A stretch of DNA of 44,780 bases from Flavobacterium psychrophilum DSM 3660 = ATCC 49418 (GTDB taxonomy: Bacteria; Bacteroidota; Bacteroidia; Flavobacteriales; Flavobacteriaceae). The stretch spans positions 1-44,780 of the forward strand of contig NZ_MUHE01000033.1 of assembly GCF_002217405.1 (NCBI RefSeq). The letters are read 5' to 3'. This document shows, piece after piece, positions 6,841 through 14,262 of this stretch. The notes under the pieces are model-generated. The model was not told the origin of the DNA. It searched no databases and was given only the letters and a program-made list of their open reading frames with translations. Position numbers and translations under genes: made by a program. Position 1 is the first letter of the stretch. Every line of letters begins with the position of its first letter.

Positions 6841-6998
6841 ACGGTTTCTTTGCGTTTTGTGTAGCTCGATGGTTTCCTCCAGCGTTCCCATGCTAGAGCT
6901 CGTGGCGGCTTGGGAACCGAGTTTTCTCCACTAAGAGAAAACGAATTTAGGAAAAAGAAACGAACAATTTACCGAAAACCTAGCCATGAGTTTTAGCA
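6841..6998. other. Hairpin-rich spacer without a gene
   Basis: No coding signal. Several inverted repeats follow one another: GTTCCCA (6884-6890)/TGGGAAC (6911-6917), GTTTTCT (6921-6927)/AGAAAAC (6936-6942), and AACGAAC (6959-6965)/GTTCGTT (7009-7015), the last enclosing the left border of the reductase module. It forms the boundary between the IS remnant and the reductase module. Confidence 0.5.
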
Positions 6999-7016
6999 TG
7001 TGTTGGCGGTTCGTTG
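6996..7016 (+). repeat. Left border repeat of the reductase module
   Basis: The core GTGTTGGCGGT (7000-7010) is the exact inverse of ACCGCCAACAC (7596-7606). The match continues outward (ATGCT on one side, CAAYG on the other) with single-base gaps. The core GTTGGCGGT differs at one base from the GTTAGCGGT border of the toxin-antitoxin module. Confidence 0.55.
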
Positions 7017-7022
7017 TTTTAT

Positions 7023-7553
7023 TTACATTATGCTTTTAAATTCTTTTATAAATAAATTTAGTTTTTTTATTGTTTCAGTATCGTTTAAATTGTTTTGTTC
7101 ATCAAACTTTCCTTTCACACCTTGAATTAATAATGTTGTTTCTTCTGTAAATTTTGACATTGCAGTTTTCATTATCAACTTTAATTCTTCGTGACCTTTT
7201 TCTCCACTTGCAGATGCTGTAATTAATCCAGTTGGTTTTTCAGAAAAAACAGTTGTTGAAATACACCATTCAATTGCATTTTTCAATCCACTTGGAATAC
7301 TAAAAATGTATTCAGGTGTACAAATAATTATTCCGTCAGCTTTTTCAATTTCATTTCTTAATTTTATAATCGAGTTTGGCGGATTATCAGCTGAAAGATC
7401 TGGGTCAAAATGCGGTAAAGATTTTAAGTTGTTAAATATTGTCAACTTAAAATCATTTTTTGTTATATTTTCAATTTCATTAACAATTTTAAGGTTTGTT
7501 GAATTAGAACTAGCACTTCCAATAATTACAAATATTTTTTTCTTTTCAAGCAT
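7023..7553 (-). CDS. NADPH-dependent FMN reductase family protein
   Basis: 176 residues with a flavodoxin-like fold. The N-terminal phosphate-binding loop GSASSNSTN (12-20), the FDPDL segment, the diagnostic TPEYIFSIPSGLKNAIEW (about 90-107) that packs on the flavin, and the KPTGLITASASGEKGH loop are all present. Such enzymes reduce FMN or quinones with NAD(P)H in the cytoplasm; the substrate cannot be told from sequence. The gene stands alone, bracketed by inverted border repeats at about 7000 and 7600, so it looks like a third cargo module of the island. A small hairpin (TGTGGT/ACCACA, 7578-7592) lies upstream. Confidence 0.9.
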   Translation of the reverse strand: MLEKKKIFVIIGSASSNSTNLKIVNEIENITKNDFKLTIFNNLKSLPHFDPDLSADNPPNSIIKLRNEIEKADGIIICTPEYIFSIPSGLKNAIEWCISTTVFSEKPTGLITASASGEKGHEELKLIMKTAMSKFTEETTLLIQGVKGKFDEQNNLNDTETIKKLNLFIKEFKSIM

Positions 7554-7591
7554 TATTTTATAAATTATTGTTTTTTCTGTGGTTGCACCAC

Positions 7592-7612
7592 AATGACCGC
7601 CAACACGATGCT
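7592..7612 (-). repeat. Right border repeat of the reductase module
   Basis: The core ACCGCCAACAC (7596-7606) is the exact inverse of 7000-7010. The orientation (GTTGGCGGT left, ACCGCCAAC right) is the same as in the toxin-antitoxin module. Confidence 0.55.
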
Positions 7613-7667
7613 TTGTGAACTTCGTGAAAAATTTTGTGTTCTTTTCGTTCTTTGTGTTTAAATATCC

Positions 7668-8678
7668 TTATTCTAAAACCGAATAATCGCCTATACTTAT
7701 ACTTGTAAAATCGCCATCGAAACGGGCATGATTTCCTATCATTGCATTGTTTAATTTAGCATTTTTTAGGTGTACATGAGTTTGTACTAAGCTATTTTTT
7801 ATGGTGGTATTTACCACATGTGTTCCTTTTCCTAAGGATACATTTGGACCAACGGTTGCGTTTACTAAAACAACATCTTCACCTATATAACATGGCGGTA
7901 TAATGGTCGAATTTTCTAATTGCACGCCATAATCTACTAGATGTTCTCCGTCATTGTGAAGGAAACCGAGCATACGAGAATTGGTTTCAACGGTGACCTC
8001 TTTGTTTCCGCAATCCATCCATTCATCTACTTTACCCGGAACAAAAGTCATGCCTTTTGCCATCATTTGTTTTATACCATCATTTATTTGATATTCTCCA
8101 CCATGAATAATATTATTATCTAAAACTAATTGCAATTCGTTTTTAAGTACCGCAACATCTTTAAAATAGTATATTCCTATAACGGCAAGATCTGAAACAA
8201 ATTCTTTTGGTTTTTCTACTAATTCTACTATTTGGTTTTTATCATTTAGATTTATTACTCCAAAAGCTTCTGGTTGGGCTACTTGTTTTACCCAAATAAC
8301 AGCATCGGCAGTTTGGTCTAGATCGAAATCGGCACGAATTAATGTGTCGGCATAGGCAATAACTGCTGGGCCGGAAAGAGAATCTTTTGCACACATGATG
8401 GCGTGCCCTGTGCCTAGTGCTTCGTTTTGATAGTATATAGTTCCTTTTGCGCCTAATTTTTGTGCAATGGCAATGAGTTCTTCTTCTACTTTTTTGCCAA
8501 AACTTTCGTGAATAATAAAGGCTACTTCATCTATAGATTGGTTTAATACGCTAGCAATATCTTCGACTAAACGATGCACAATTGGTTTTCCTGCAATAGG
8601 GATTAATGGTTTTGGTATTGTTAGGGTGTGTGGGCGAAGGCGTGAACCACGACCAGCCATTGGTACTATTATTTTCAT
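7668..8678 (-). CDS. Sugar-phosphate nucleotidyltransferase (RmlA-like)
   Basis: 336 residues. The N-terminal nucleotidyltransferase domain has the signature MAGRGSRLRPHTLTIPKPL (7-25), with the GxGxRLxPxT loop and catalytic-type lysine, then ALGTGHAI, YADTL and a VEKP motif. A C-terminal left-handed beta-helix of hexapeptide repeats follows (about 245-336). It would couple a sugar 1-phosphate to an NTP to give an NDP-sugar for surface glycans. The beta-helix makes it longer than classic RmlA, so the substrate is uncertain. It lies downstream of dut and the flippase; the 3' neighbour is now the mobile block. Confidence 0.88.
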   Translation of the reverse strand: MKIIVPMAGRGSRLRPHTLTIPKPLIPIAGKPIVHRLVEDIASVLNQSIDEVAFIIHESFGKKVEEELIAIAQKLGAKGTIYYQNEALGTGHAIMCAKDSLSGPAVIAYADTLIRADFDLDQTADAVIWVKQVAQPEAFGVINLNDKNQIVELVEKPKEFVSDLAVIGIYYFKDVAVLKNELQLVLDNNIIHGGEYQINDGIKQMMAKGMTFVPGKVDEWMDCGNKEVTVETNSRMLGFLHNDGEHLVDYGVQLENSTIIPPCYIGEDVVLVNATVGPNVSLGKGTHVVNTTIKNSLVQTHVHLKNAKLNNAMIGNHARFDGDFTSISIGDYSVLE

Positions 8679-8735
8679 TTTTATTTTTTTTTAACCGCAA
8701 AGTTGCAAAGGGTTTTTATTTAGCTTGTTACAAAT

Positions 8736-9170
8736 TTATTTTACTCCTGTACTTCCAAAACCGCCTTCGCCACGTGAAGTTTCTGATAAATCTTGAACTT
8801 GAATCCACTCTGCTCTTTCGTGTTTGGCGATGATGAGCTGGGCGATTCGTTCGCCATTTTCGATTACAAAGGCTTCGTGGGATAAATTTACTAAAATTAT
8901 GCCAATTTCTCCTCGGTAATCGGCATCGATTGTTCCTGGTGAATTGAGTACTGTGATTCCTTTTTTGAATGCCAATCCGCTGCGTGGTCGTACTTGTGCT
9001 TCGTAACTTATGGGCAATTCGATAAAGAGTCCTGTTTTTACAAGGGTTCTTTCTAGTGGTTGGAGTATTATTGGTGCTTGAATATTGGCACGCAAATCCA
9101 TTCCTGCTGAACCAATGGTTTCGTAGTTGGGTAATTCGTGTTGGGATTTGTTGATTATTTTTATTTGCAT
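8736..9170 (-). CDS. dut: dUTP diphosphatase
   Basis: 144 residues, the standard trimeric dUTPase size. All five motifs are present: AGMDLRA (22-28), PRSGLA (62-67), [11 protein letters not shown] (79-89), GERIAQLI (106-113) and [10 protein letters not shown] (133-142). It hydrolyses dUTP to dUMP and pyrophosphate, keeping uracil out of DNA and feeding dTMP synthesis. A longer open frame overlaps in another register (8728-9198) but has no family signature. Its place between a flippase and a nucleotidyltransferase gene is a conserved flavobacterial arrangement as far as I recall. Confidence 0.97.
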   Translation of the reverse strand: MQIKIINKSQHELPNYETIGSAGMDLRANIQAPIILQPLERTLVKTGLFIELPISYEAQVRPRSGLAFKKGITVLNSPGTIDADYRGEIGIILVNLSHEAFVIENGERIAQLIIAKHERAEWIQVQDLSETSRGEGGFGSTGVK

Positions 9171-9184
9171 TTTTTAAATTTTGG

Positions 9185-9225
9185 CACGCGGATAACACGG
9201 ATTGAACGGATTTTCGCGGATTATT
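9185..9225. repeat. CGGAT(T) short tandem motif
   Basis: Four CGGAT units start at 9189, 9198, 9207 and 9217, giving a 9-10 bp period. This resembles a degenerate intergenic repeat seen often in Bacteroidota. Confidence 0.5.
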
Positions 9226-9248
9226 TAGTGTTTGTTTTTACGGTTTTT

Positions 9249-9332
9249 TAGCCCCGATAATAGTGGAAATCCTTTTTGTTTTTTTCTTTAAAAAACAAAA
9301 AGATTGTAACGGATAGCGGGAATAGCTTCTAA
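9249..9332. repeat. Flavobacterial intergenic hairpin element (GCCCCGAT...GCGGGA)
   Basis: CTTTTTGTTTTTT (9272-9284) pairs perfectly with AAAAAACAAAAAG (9290-9302). The stem is framed by AGCCCCGATAATAGTGGAAA and GATTGTAACGGATAGCGGGA. I recognise this framed hairpin as a recurrent intergenic element of Flavobacterium genomes. It sits inside an operon, between the flippase stop and the dut start. Confidence 0.65.
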
Positions 9333-9335
9333 TTT

Positions 9336-10811
9336 TTATTTTCTTTTTAATATTCTGATTAAGGTTTCTTTTTCGCTAAAATAAATAAAATATAAGTATA
9401 GTATAATGATTCCTGTTTTTATAAAATAATTTTCTCGAATGTATGGGATATAAAAGGAAATTGCTGAAAAGGCAACGCTTAGGGTTAAATATCCTAGGAT
9501 TCGATTTTTATCATATGGTATTGGATATTGGTTTTTTCCTAGCGTATAGGAGATGAGCATCATGCTTCCATAGGCTGCAATGGTTGCAATTGCCGAGCCG
9601 TAATAGCTCATAGTTGGTATGAGTAAGAAGTTTAGCAGTAGTGTTACTGCGGCGCCAACTACTGATATGTATGCGCCAATTTTTGTTTTGTCGATTAGTT
9701 TGTACCAAACGGATAAATTAGTATAAATACCTAGAAAAAAGTTAGCAAAAACTATTAGTGGTACTACGCTCATGGCTTGCCAATAATTTGGGTTTGGGAT
9801 AAGAAATGTTTTTAATAAATCGGCAAAGACGATGACTACTAATGAGATGAAAGACCCGAAGATTACGAAATATTTTGTTATTGTGGCGTAAGTTTGTGGT
9901 GCGTTTTCGTTGCTTGCATGGCTAAAGAAAAAGGGTTCGATTCCCATGGTGTATGCCGTTCGGAACAAAACCATGAATAGTCCTAGTTTGTAACATGCGG
10001 CATAAGTGCCTACTTCAGATTCGGCAATGTTAGCAGGGAGTAGTTTTCCTAGTAAGATTTTATCTAGATGTTCGTTGACAGCGAATGCTATTCCGGCTAT
10101 GAGAATGGGTATTCCGTAGTGCATCATTCGTTTCCAAAGTGGTTTGTCTATTTTCCAATGTATGTTAATGTAGTCTGGTGAAAGGGCTATAAATGTGAGT
10201 AAACTTGCAATAATGTTTGCAATAAAAACATATCCTATTTGGAAGTTTTCTCTGTAAATGGTTGTAAAAAAGCTATCAGGATTAGATTGTGTGATTTTTG
10301 GCAAATAGAGTAGAAAGAAAAAGTTTAATGTTAGATTTACTATAACATTTCCTATTTTTATTATGGCGTATTTGATGGGTCTTTGGTTGGCTCTAAGTTT
10401 TGAAAAAGGGATAACTACTAGTGCATCTAATACTAGAATCCAAACCGAATAAGTTATATATTGTACATCTACTTTTGTATAATGTGCGATGGCGTTTCTA
10501 AATAGCAGCGCTAAAAAAAGAAAGGCTATCGAACTCCAAAAAATAGAAATTGTGGCTGTTGCAATTACCTTGTTCTTATTGGGTTCTGAATTATAAAATC
10601 TAAAAAAAGCAGTTTCGAAACCGTAAGAAAGTAATACGTTTAGGAAAACCATATAGGCCATTACGATAGTTAGAACACCATATTCTGCTGGGTCTGACAT
10701 GACACTTGGATTGGTGTAAAGTCTTACTAGAAAAAAACTTAGCATTCGCGGAAGCACCATGGCTAATCCGTAAATGACCGTTTGTTTGAAAAGATTTTTA
10801 TATAAACTCAA
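9336..10811 (-). CDS. Polysaccharide flippase (MATE/MVF superfamily, Wzx-like)
   Basis: 491 residues with about 12-14 hydrophobic membrane segments and the N-terminal pattern of lipopolysaccharide/oligosaccharide flippases (KQTVIYGLAMVLPRMLSFFL, EYGVLTIVMAYM). It would move lipid-linked glycan units across the inner membrane. The only in-frame start is TTG at 10811, since a stop lies a few codons upstream. It is the first gene of the operon with dut and the nucleotidyltransferase. Upstream is a truncated gene and an IS remnant, so its promoter region may be altered. Confidence 0.88.
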   Translation of the reverse strand: MSLYKNLFKQTVIYGLAMVLPRMLSFFLVRLYTNPSVMSDPAEYGVLTIVMAYMVFLNVLLSYGFETAFFRFYNSEPNKNKVIATATISIFWSSIAFLFLALLFRNAIAHYTKVDVQYITYSVWILVLDALVVIPFSKLRANQRPIKYAIIKIGNVIVNLTLNFFFLLYLPKITQSNPDSFFTTIYRENFQIGYVFIANIIASLLTFIALSPDYINIHWKIDKPLWKRMMHYGIPILIAGIAFAVNEHLDKILLGKLLPANIAESEVGTYAACYKLGLFMVLFRTAYTMGIEPFFFSHASNENAPQTYATITKYFVIFGSFISLVVIVFADLLKTFLIPNPNYWQAMSVVPLIVFANFFLGIYTNLSVWYKLIDKTKIGAYISVVGAAVTLLLNFLLIPTMSYYGSAIATIAAYGSMMLISYTLGKNQYPIPYDKNRILGYLTLSVAFSAISFYIPYIRENYFIKTGIIILYLYFIYFSEKETLIRILKRK

Positions 10812-10842
10812 AGTAAATAGTTAATTTAATAAACAAAAATAA

Positions 10843-11080
10843 CTAATTTTCTGGTCTTGCCGATGGATACATGAGCATTTCTTTTTCTTCTATTCTAGAA
10901 ATCTTGTAATATCTTTTTTGGTTTTTATAAGTGTATTCTAAAATGGCTTCGTTTTCTGAAATTGCAAATGGTGTTTTTGCTGTTTCGCTTTTTTGAAAAA
11001 TATTTGCATTATCTGTAATCGCTTCTTGCTTGGTTTGGTTTATATTTCTTGGTATTATTGCAAAGTAAGTATTATTAACC
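10843..11080 (-). pseudogene. 3' fragment of an unidentified gene truncated by an IS remnant
   Basis: An uninterrupted frame of about 79 codons runs from the edge of the IS982 remnant to a TAG at 10845-10843. It includes NNTYFAIIPRNINQTKQEA, ILEYTYKNQKRYYKISRI and ends MLMYPSARPEN. No start codon is suitable and codon use is gene-like, so it is the C-terminus of a gene whose 5' part has been removed. I do not recognise the family. Same strand as the flippase gene downstream. Confidence 0.6.
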
Positions 11081-11654
11081 TAAGTCCGATTAATAAATTA
11101 TGAAATAAATTTATTAAAAAAGGCAAGAATTAATACATTTATATTTAATGGTTTAACCAAAATTTACCTTGTAATTTGTTTTTGATAAAATTACGGAAAC
11201 ATTTCAATTGTTGATGAGTTTTGTAAAGATTTTGAAAAATTCACTCAACCCTTCCTTTTGGAAAAAACCAAGGATTTCCTTTTCTGAAGTCATTACCATT
11301 ACATTACTTTTTCATTTGAGTGGGTTTAGAAAGTTTAAACATTCTTACATCTATTATGTAAAGACGCATATGCAGAAAGAATTTACTAAAACCTTTTCGT
11401 ACAATCGTTTCGTAGAATTGATACAATCAAATTTGATGACCATGTTTACAAAAACCTACTGTTTGGGTGTATGTACAAGGATTTCATTTATAGACAGTAT
11501 CCCGATTAGAGTTTGCAAAAACAAAAGAATAAAAAGAAATAAAATTTTCAAAGACATTGCTCGCTTCCTCTTCCAATCAACAGCCAAATGTTACAAATTA
11601 TTTTCAAAAAACACCAACTATTTTCGACCACAGACCTTAAAACCTTCTTAGGTT
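11077..11654 (+). mobile_element. IS982-family insertion sequence remnant
   Basis: AACCTAAG at 11077-11084 and its inverse CTTAGGTT at 11647-11654 are plausible terminal repeats. The 578-bp span is well short of the roughly 1 kb usual for IS982. The only coding content is the 5' part of a transposase. The left end cuts the gene fragment at 10843-11080 and the right end lies 27 bp from the PepSY gene stop. Confidence 0.6.
11208..11651 (+). pseudogene. Truncated IS982-family transposase
   Basis: The N-terminal two thirds match the IS982 pattern: FWKKPRISFSEVITITLLFH, YNRFVELIQSNL, and the DDE-type FIDSIPIRVCKNKRIKRNKI with its catalytic Asp. After KDIA the expected GxKLH core is missing and the sequence turns to an unrelated short tail, so a deletion or frameshift removed the rest of the catalytic domain. 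It should be inactive. Confidence 0.8.
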
Positions 11655-11681
11655 TGGAGAGTGCTATACTACAACTATATG

Positions 11682-12830
11682 CTATTTTACAGATGTTTTT
11701 TTCTTTTTTCTTCCCCACCAAATCATAAAACCTGTTATTGGCAAACTTGCTGCAACAAGACTAGCCAAAAAAGCCAATATTTTTCCGGGGAGTCCTAAAA
11801 TTATACCTGTATGAATATCATAATTCATAGTAATGAGTTTTTCGCCATTGTTTTTGTTTTCATAATTAGATCGGTGTAATTGCTTGCCCGAGTATTGGTC
11901 AAACTGTATTTTATCAGAATTATAATGCGCTTCTTCTCCTCTAATTCCCGAAATTAAGATTACATCACTTCTTTTTTTTGGTAGAATCAAGCTGTAACGA
12001 TTTGCATCTGGAATTTTAATTTTAGCGCTATTTAGTGCAATATCTAAAGGCTGTTTTAATGAAACCAAGGTTGTATCGGATAATTTTTCTATTTGTTCTG
12101 GGGGTGTTATGGATTGTGATGCAATGACATAAACTGTTGCCTGAAACCATTGTATAGAGAAAATCATTCCTGTTAATGCTAGTATTAAGGTAATAAACAT
12201 TGTATAAAAACCTAAAATATTATGAACATCATAATTTTTGCGTTTAAACTTTGTGGTGTCTTTCCATCGAAACCAAAAGCGTTGTTTTGCAGCAGCTTTA
12301 TTTTTTGGCCACCATAAAATAATGCCTGTAATGAGCATAAATACAAATATTAGTGTGCTATAGGCTACAATGGGTTCTCCAATTTGACGGTTTATCAAAA
12401 GACAATAATGTAGCATTTCGACAATAATAAAGAAATTGTATTTATAATTTATATTGCCTGTAACAGCTCCTGTATATGGGTTGATAAAAACTGATTTGTA
12501 TGTTTTGACTGTTCCAAACCAAGTGTTTGCATCTTCATCTCCTGATTTGTAAACCATAAATTCCCAAGCCCGATTTTTTTCTTTATATATTGTTATGCTG
12601 GTTGATGGTGCAGATAATGTTTTATCTGCAATTTCTTTTAGCTTGGTAACTGCTATTGTTTTAGTGCTTTGCGGAGCAATAAAGAAAGTATCTTTGTAGT
12701 ATATGTCAGATATTTCTTTTTGAAAAACAAAAAGACAGCCCGTTATGGAAATTATAAAAACGATAATTCCAGTTGCTAATCCTAACCAAAGATGTGTTTT
12801 TTTAATAAGTTTTTTTATGTTAACTCTCAT
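11682..12830 (-). CDS. PepSY-associated membrane protein (iron uptake type)
   Basis: 382 residues. An N-terminal helix (KTHLWLGLATGIIVFIISIT) with the typical H-W-G motif is followed by a periplasmic PepSY-like region, further helices around 145-170 and 200-230, and a C-terminal helix before GRKKKKTSVK. This is the PepSY TM family, often encoded next to siderophore receptors and proposed to reduce or process ferric siderophores at the inner membrane. Here the upstream receptor is a pseudogene and transposase debris begins 12 bp upstream, so native expression is doubtful although the frame is intact. Confidence 0.85.
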   Translation of the reverse strand: MRVNIKKLIKKTHLWLGLATGIIVFIISITGCLFVFQKEISDIYYKDTFFIAPQSTKTIAVTKLKEIADKTLSAPSTSITIYKEKNRAWEFMVYKSGDEDANTWFGTVKTYKSVFINPYTGAVTGNINYKYNFFIIVEMLHYCLLINRQIGEPIVAYSTLIFVFMLITGIILWWPKNKAAAKQRFWFRWKDTTKFKRKNYDVHNILGFYTMFITLILALTGMIFSIQWFQATVYVIASQSITPPEQIEKLSDTTLVSLKQPLDIALNSAKIKIPDANRYSLILPKKRSDVILISGIRGEEAHYNSDKIQFDQYSGKQLHRSNYENKNNGEKLITMNYDIHTGIILGLPGKILAFLASLVAASLPITGFMIWWGRKKKKTSVK

Positions 12831-12841
12831 TATGACACTAT

Positions 12842-12994
12842 CATTTAGAAACCATTTTGAACTTCTTCAAAAACAGACATACCAACGCAAATGCTGAGTC
12901 ATTTAATTCTAAAATAAAACTCTTTAGAGCAAATCAAAGAGGTGTAGTAGATGTGAAATTCTTTCTCTTTAGAATGGAAAAACTTTTTGCTTAA
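12842..12994 (+). pseudogene. C-terminal remnant of an ISAon1/ISL3-type transposase
   Basis: A plus-strand frame of about 50 codons reads LNFFKNRHTNANAESFNSKI, then KLFRANQRGVVDVKFFLFRM, EKLFA and a stop at 12992-12994. The NAESFNSKIK...FRGV...FFLFR pattern is the conserved C-terminus of ISAon1-family (DDE_Tnp_ISL3) transposases. The rest of the element is gone. Its end coincides with the truncation point of the TonB receptor gene, which points to insertion followed by deletion. Confidence 0.8.
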
Positions 12995-13815
12995 TCCCCA
13001 TAAAATTTATGTGACCCTTTATTTGCATCTAAAGTGAAACGAAGTAATCCGTAACTCCCAGCAAAAACAGTAGCCTCGCTTTTTGGAACATCGTTTGGGG
13101 TTTTGGTAACTTTATTGATTAATCCTCCAAAAGAAACGGCATTTGCTCCATATAATGTTCCTGAAGGTCCTTTAATGACTTCAACTCTTTCAATATTTAT
13201 TGGGTCTGTTTCGGCTCTAAATTGAGTAGCCATACCATTTCTAACCGCATTTCTGGTTTCAAATCCTCTAATCCAAGCCGTAACTGCACCTGTTGGGTTA
13301 TTAAAAGCGACAACTCCAGCAGCATTGTTGATTATATCTTTGTTGTCGATTATCAATTGTGCTTTTATAATCTCTTTGGGAATAACGCTATATACTTGTG
13401 GATTTTCTGTGTTTTTTAATGGAATTTTTGCCACATCCTGACTTTCTTTCCCTATAAATCGATTAAATCCAACTCCTTTTATTATCACCTCATTTAACTC
13501 TGTCACTTTGCTGGCAAGAGTAAAATTGACTACATTGTGCCCCGAAATCACTTTGATGGTTTCAGTATGCACCACTATTCCATTAGCATACAAACTGATT
13601 TTGAGTTCTTGTTTAAGTGTAATATCATCAAATTGATAATACCCTTTTTCATCCGACTGCGTTTCGATTTTAAAATCATCTATTACTAGTTTGATTTGTC
13701 TCGCGGGTATTCCGTCAGATGTTTTTACATTTCCAGCTATTGAATTTTTCCCCTAACAATACAAAGTTACCACTGCCAATAGTAATAGTATTGTAAATAA
13801 ATTCTTTTTTTTCAT
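12991..13815 (-). pseudogene. TonB-dependent (siderophore) receptor pseudogene
   Basis: Translation from ATG 13815 gives a signal peptide (MKKKNLFTILLLLAVVTLYC), then TAG at codon 21 (13755-13753), then in the same frame a carboxypeptidase-regulatory-like segment (GKNSIAGNVKTSDGIPARQ) and a TonB plug domain (DIINNAAGVVAFN, WIRGFETRN, NIERVEVIKGPSGTLYGANA, GGLINKVTK). The frame ends after about 274 codons at the transposase remnant, so the whole barrel (normally about 450 more residues) is absent. It therefore has two independent lesions. It was probably an operon partner of the PepSY gene. Confidence 0.88.
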
Positions 13816-13861
13816 ATCGTAAATTTTATATTTAAATTTTTCGAATGTAAAAATACATTTA

Positions 13862-13884
13862 TTTTTATTTGTTCTAAATAAAAA
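13862..13884 (-). promoter_or_regulatory. Candidate operator upstream of the receptor pseudogene
   Basis: TTTTTATTT (13862-13870) and AAATAAAAA (13876-13884) form a perfect 9-bp inverted repeat around GTTCT, about 47-69 bp upstream of the receptor ATG. The position fits a metal-dependent repressor site for an iron-uptake operon. The regulator (Fur or DtxR type) is a guess, and the sequence is so A+T-rich that chance is possible. Confidence 0.35.
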
Positions 13885-14044
13885 CAATGTATTGTTTTAA
13901 AGAAAATAAATAAGAATTCATTCAATTCTTATGTCCCAAGCAATGACTTGTTTTGTTTTTGAATTTTCAAAATAAAATATTCAAAATTTAATCGGACAAC
14001 AATGATAAAATTAGTTGAAAATTAATTATATGGGATTAAAACAA

Positions 14045-14070
14045 AAAAAGTCAACAAATGTTGACTTTTT
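14045..14070. terminator. Bidirectional intrinsic terminator after atpG
   Basis: AAAAAGTCAAC (14045-14055) pairs perfectly with GTTGACTTTTT (14060-14070) around a 4-base loop. A-tract and T-tract flanks make it work on both strands. It would end the ATP synthase transcript. Confidence 0.85.
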
Positions 14071-14120
14071 AACTTATACAAACCGCTTAATTATACAATA
14101 AACTGCTTTTTTAAACCTCA

Positions 14121-14190
14121 TTATTTGGGCGTTACCACAAGGGTTGGTCTTTAACTTACAAACGAAGTTCACTTAACTACTATAAAAAAC
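14121..14190. repeat. Degenerate GGGCGTTACC-type intergenic repeat, copy A
   Basis: TTATTTGGGCGTTACCACAA followed by GGGTTGGTC and CTTACAAACGAA. A related copy lies at 31147-31195, sharing TTATTTGGGC, TTA and CTTACAAACGAA. It resembles a widespread flavobacterial repeat of the GGGCGTTACC...GGGTCGGGC type (from memory). Confidence 0.5.
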
Positions 14191-14262
14191 AAAAATATAG
14201 TAAAAATTCCTAACGCAAAATACTGTTTTTAATAGACTTAAGCCATATAAACTTATTTTTTC

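Larger units (their letters stand above)
13816..14262. other. Intergenic region between atpG and the receptor pseudogene
   Basis: No gene. It holds a 9-bp inverted repeat near the receptor start (13862-13884), a strong bidirectional terminator (14045-14070) and a degenerate GGGCGTTACC-type repeat (14121-14190). Confidence 0.7.

Noticed and set aside
3842..7606. Classical integron cassette array
   Set aside because: No integrase gene is present and the borders do not fit the GTTRRRY/RYYYAAC attC cores; the cassette-like idea is kept only as a hypothesis with a different border motif.
8728..9198. Longer minus-strand open frame overlapping dut in another register
   Set aside because: It encodes a low-complexity Arg/Asn/Thr-rich product with no family signature, while dut in the other frame has all five dUTPase motifs.
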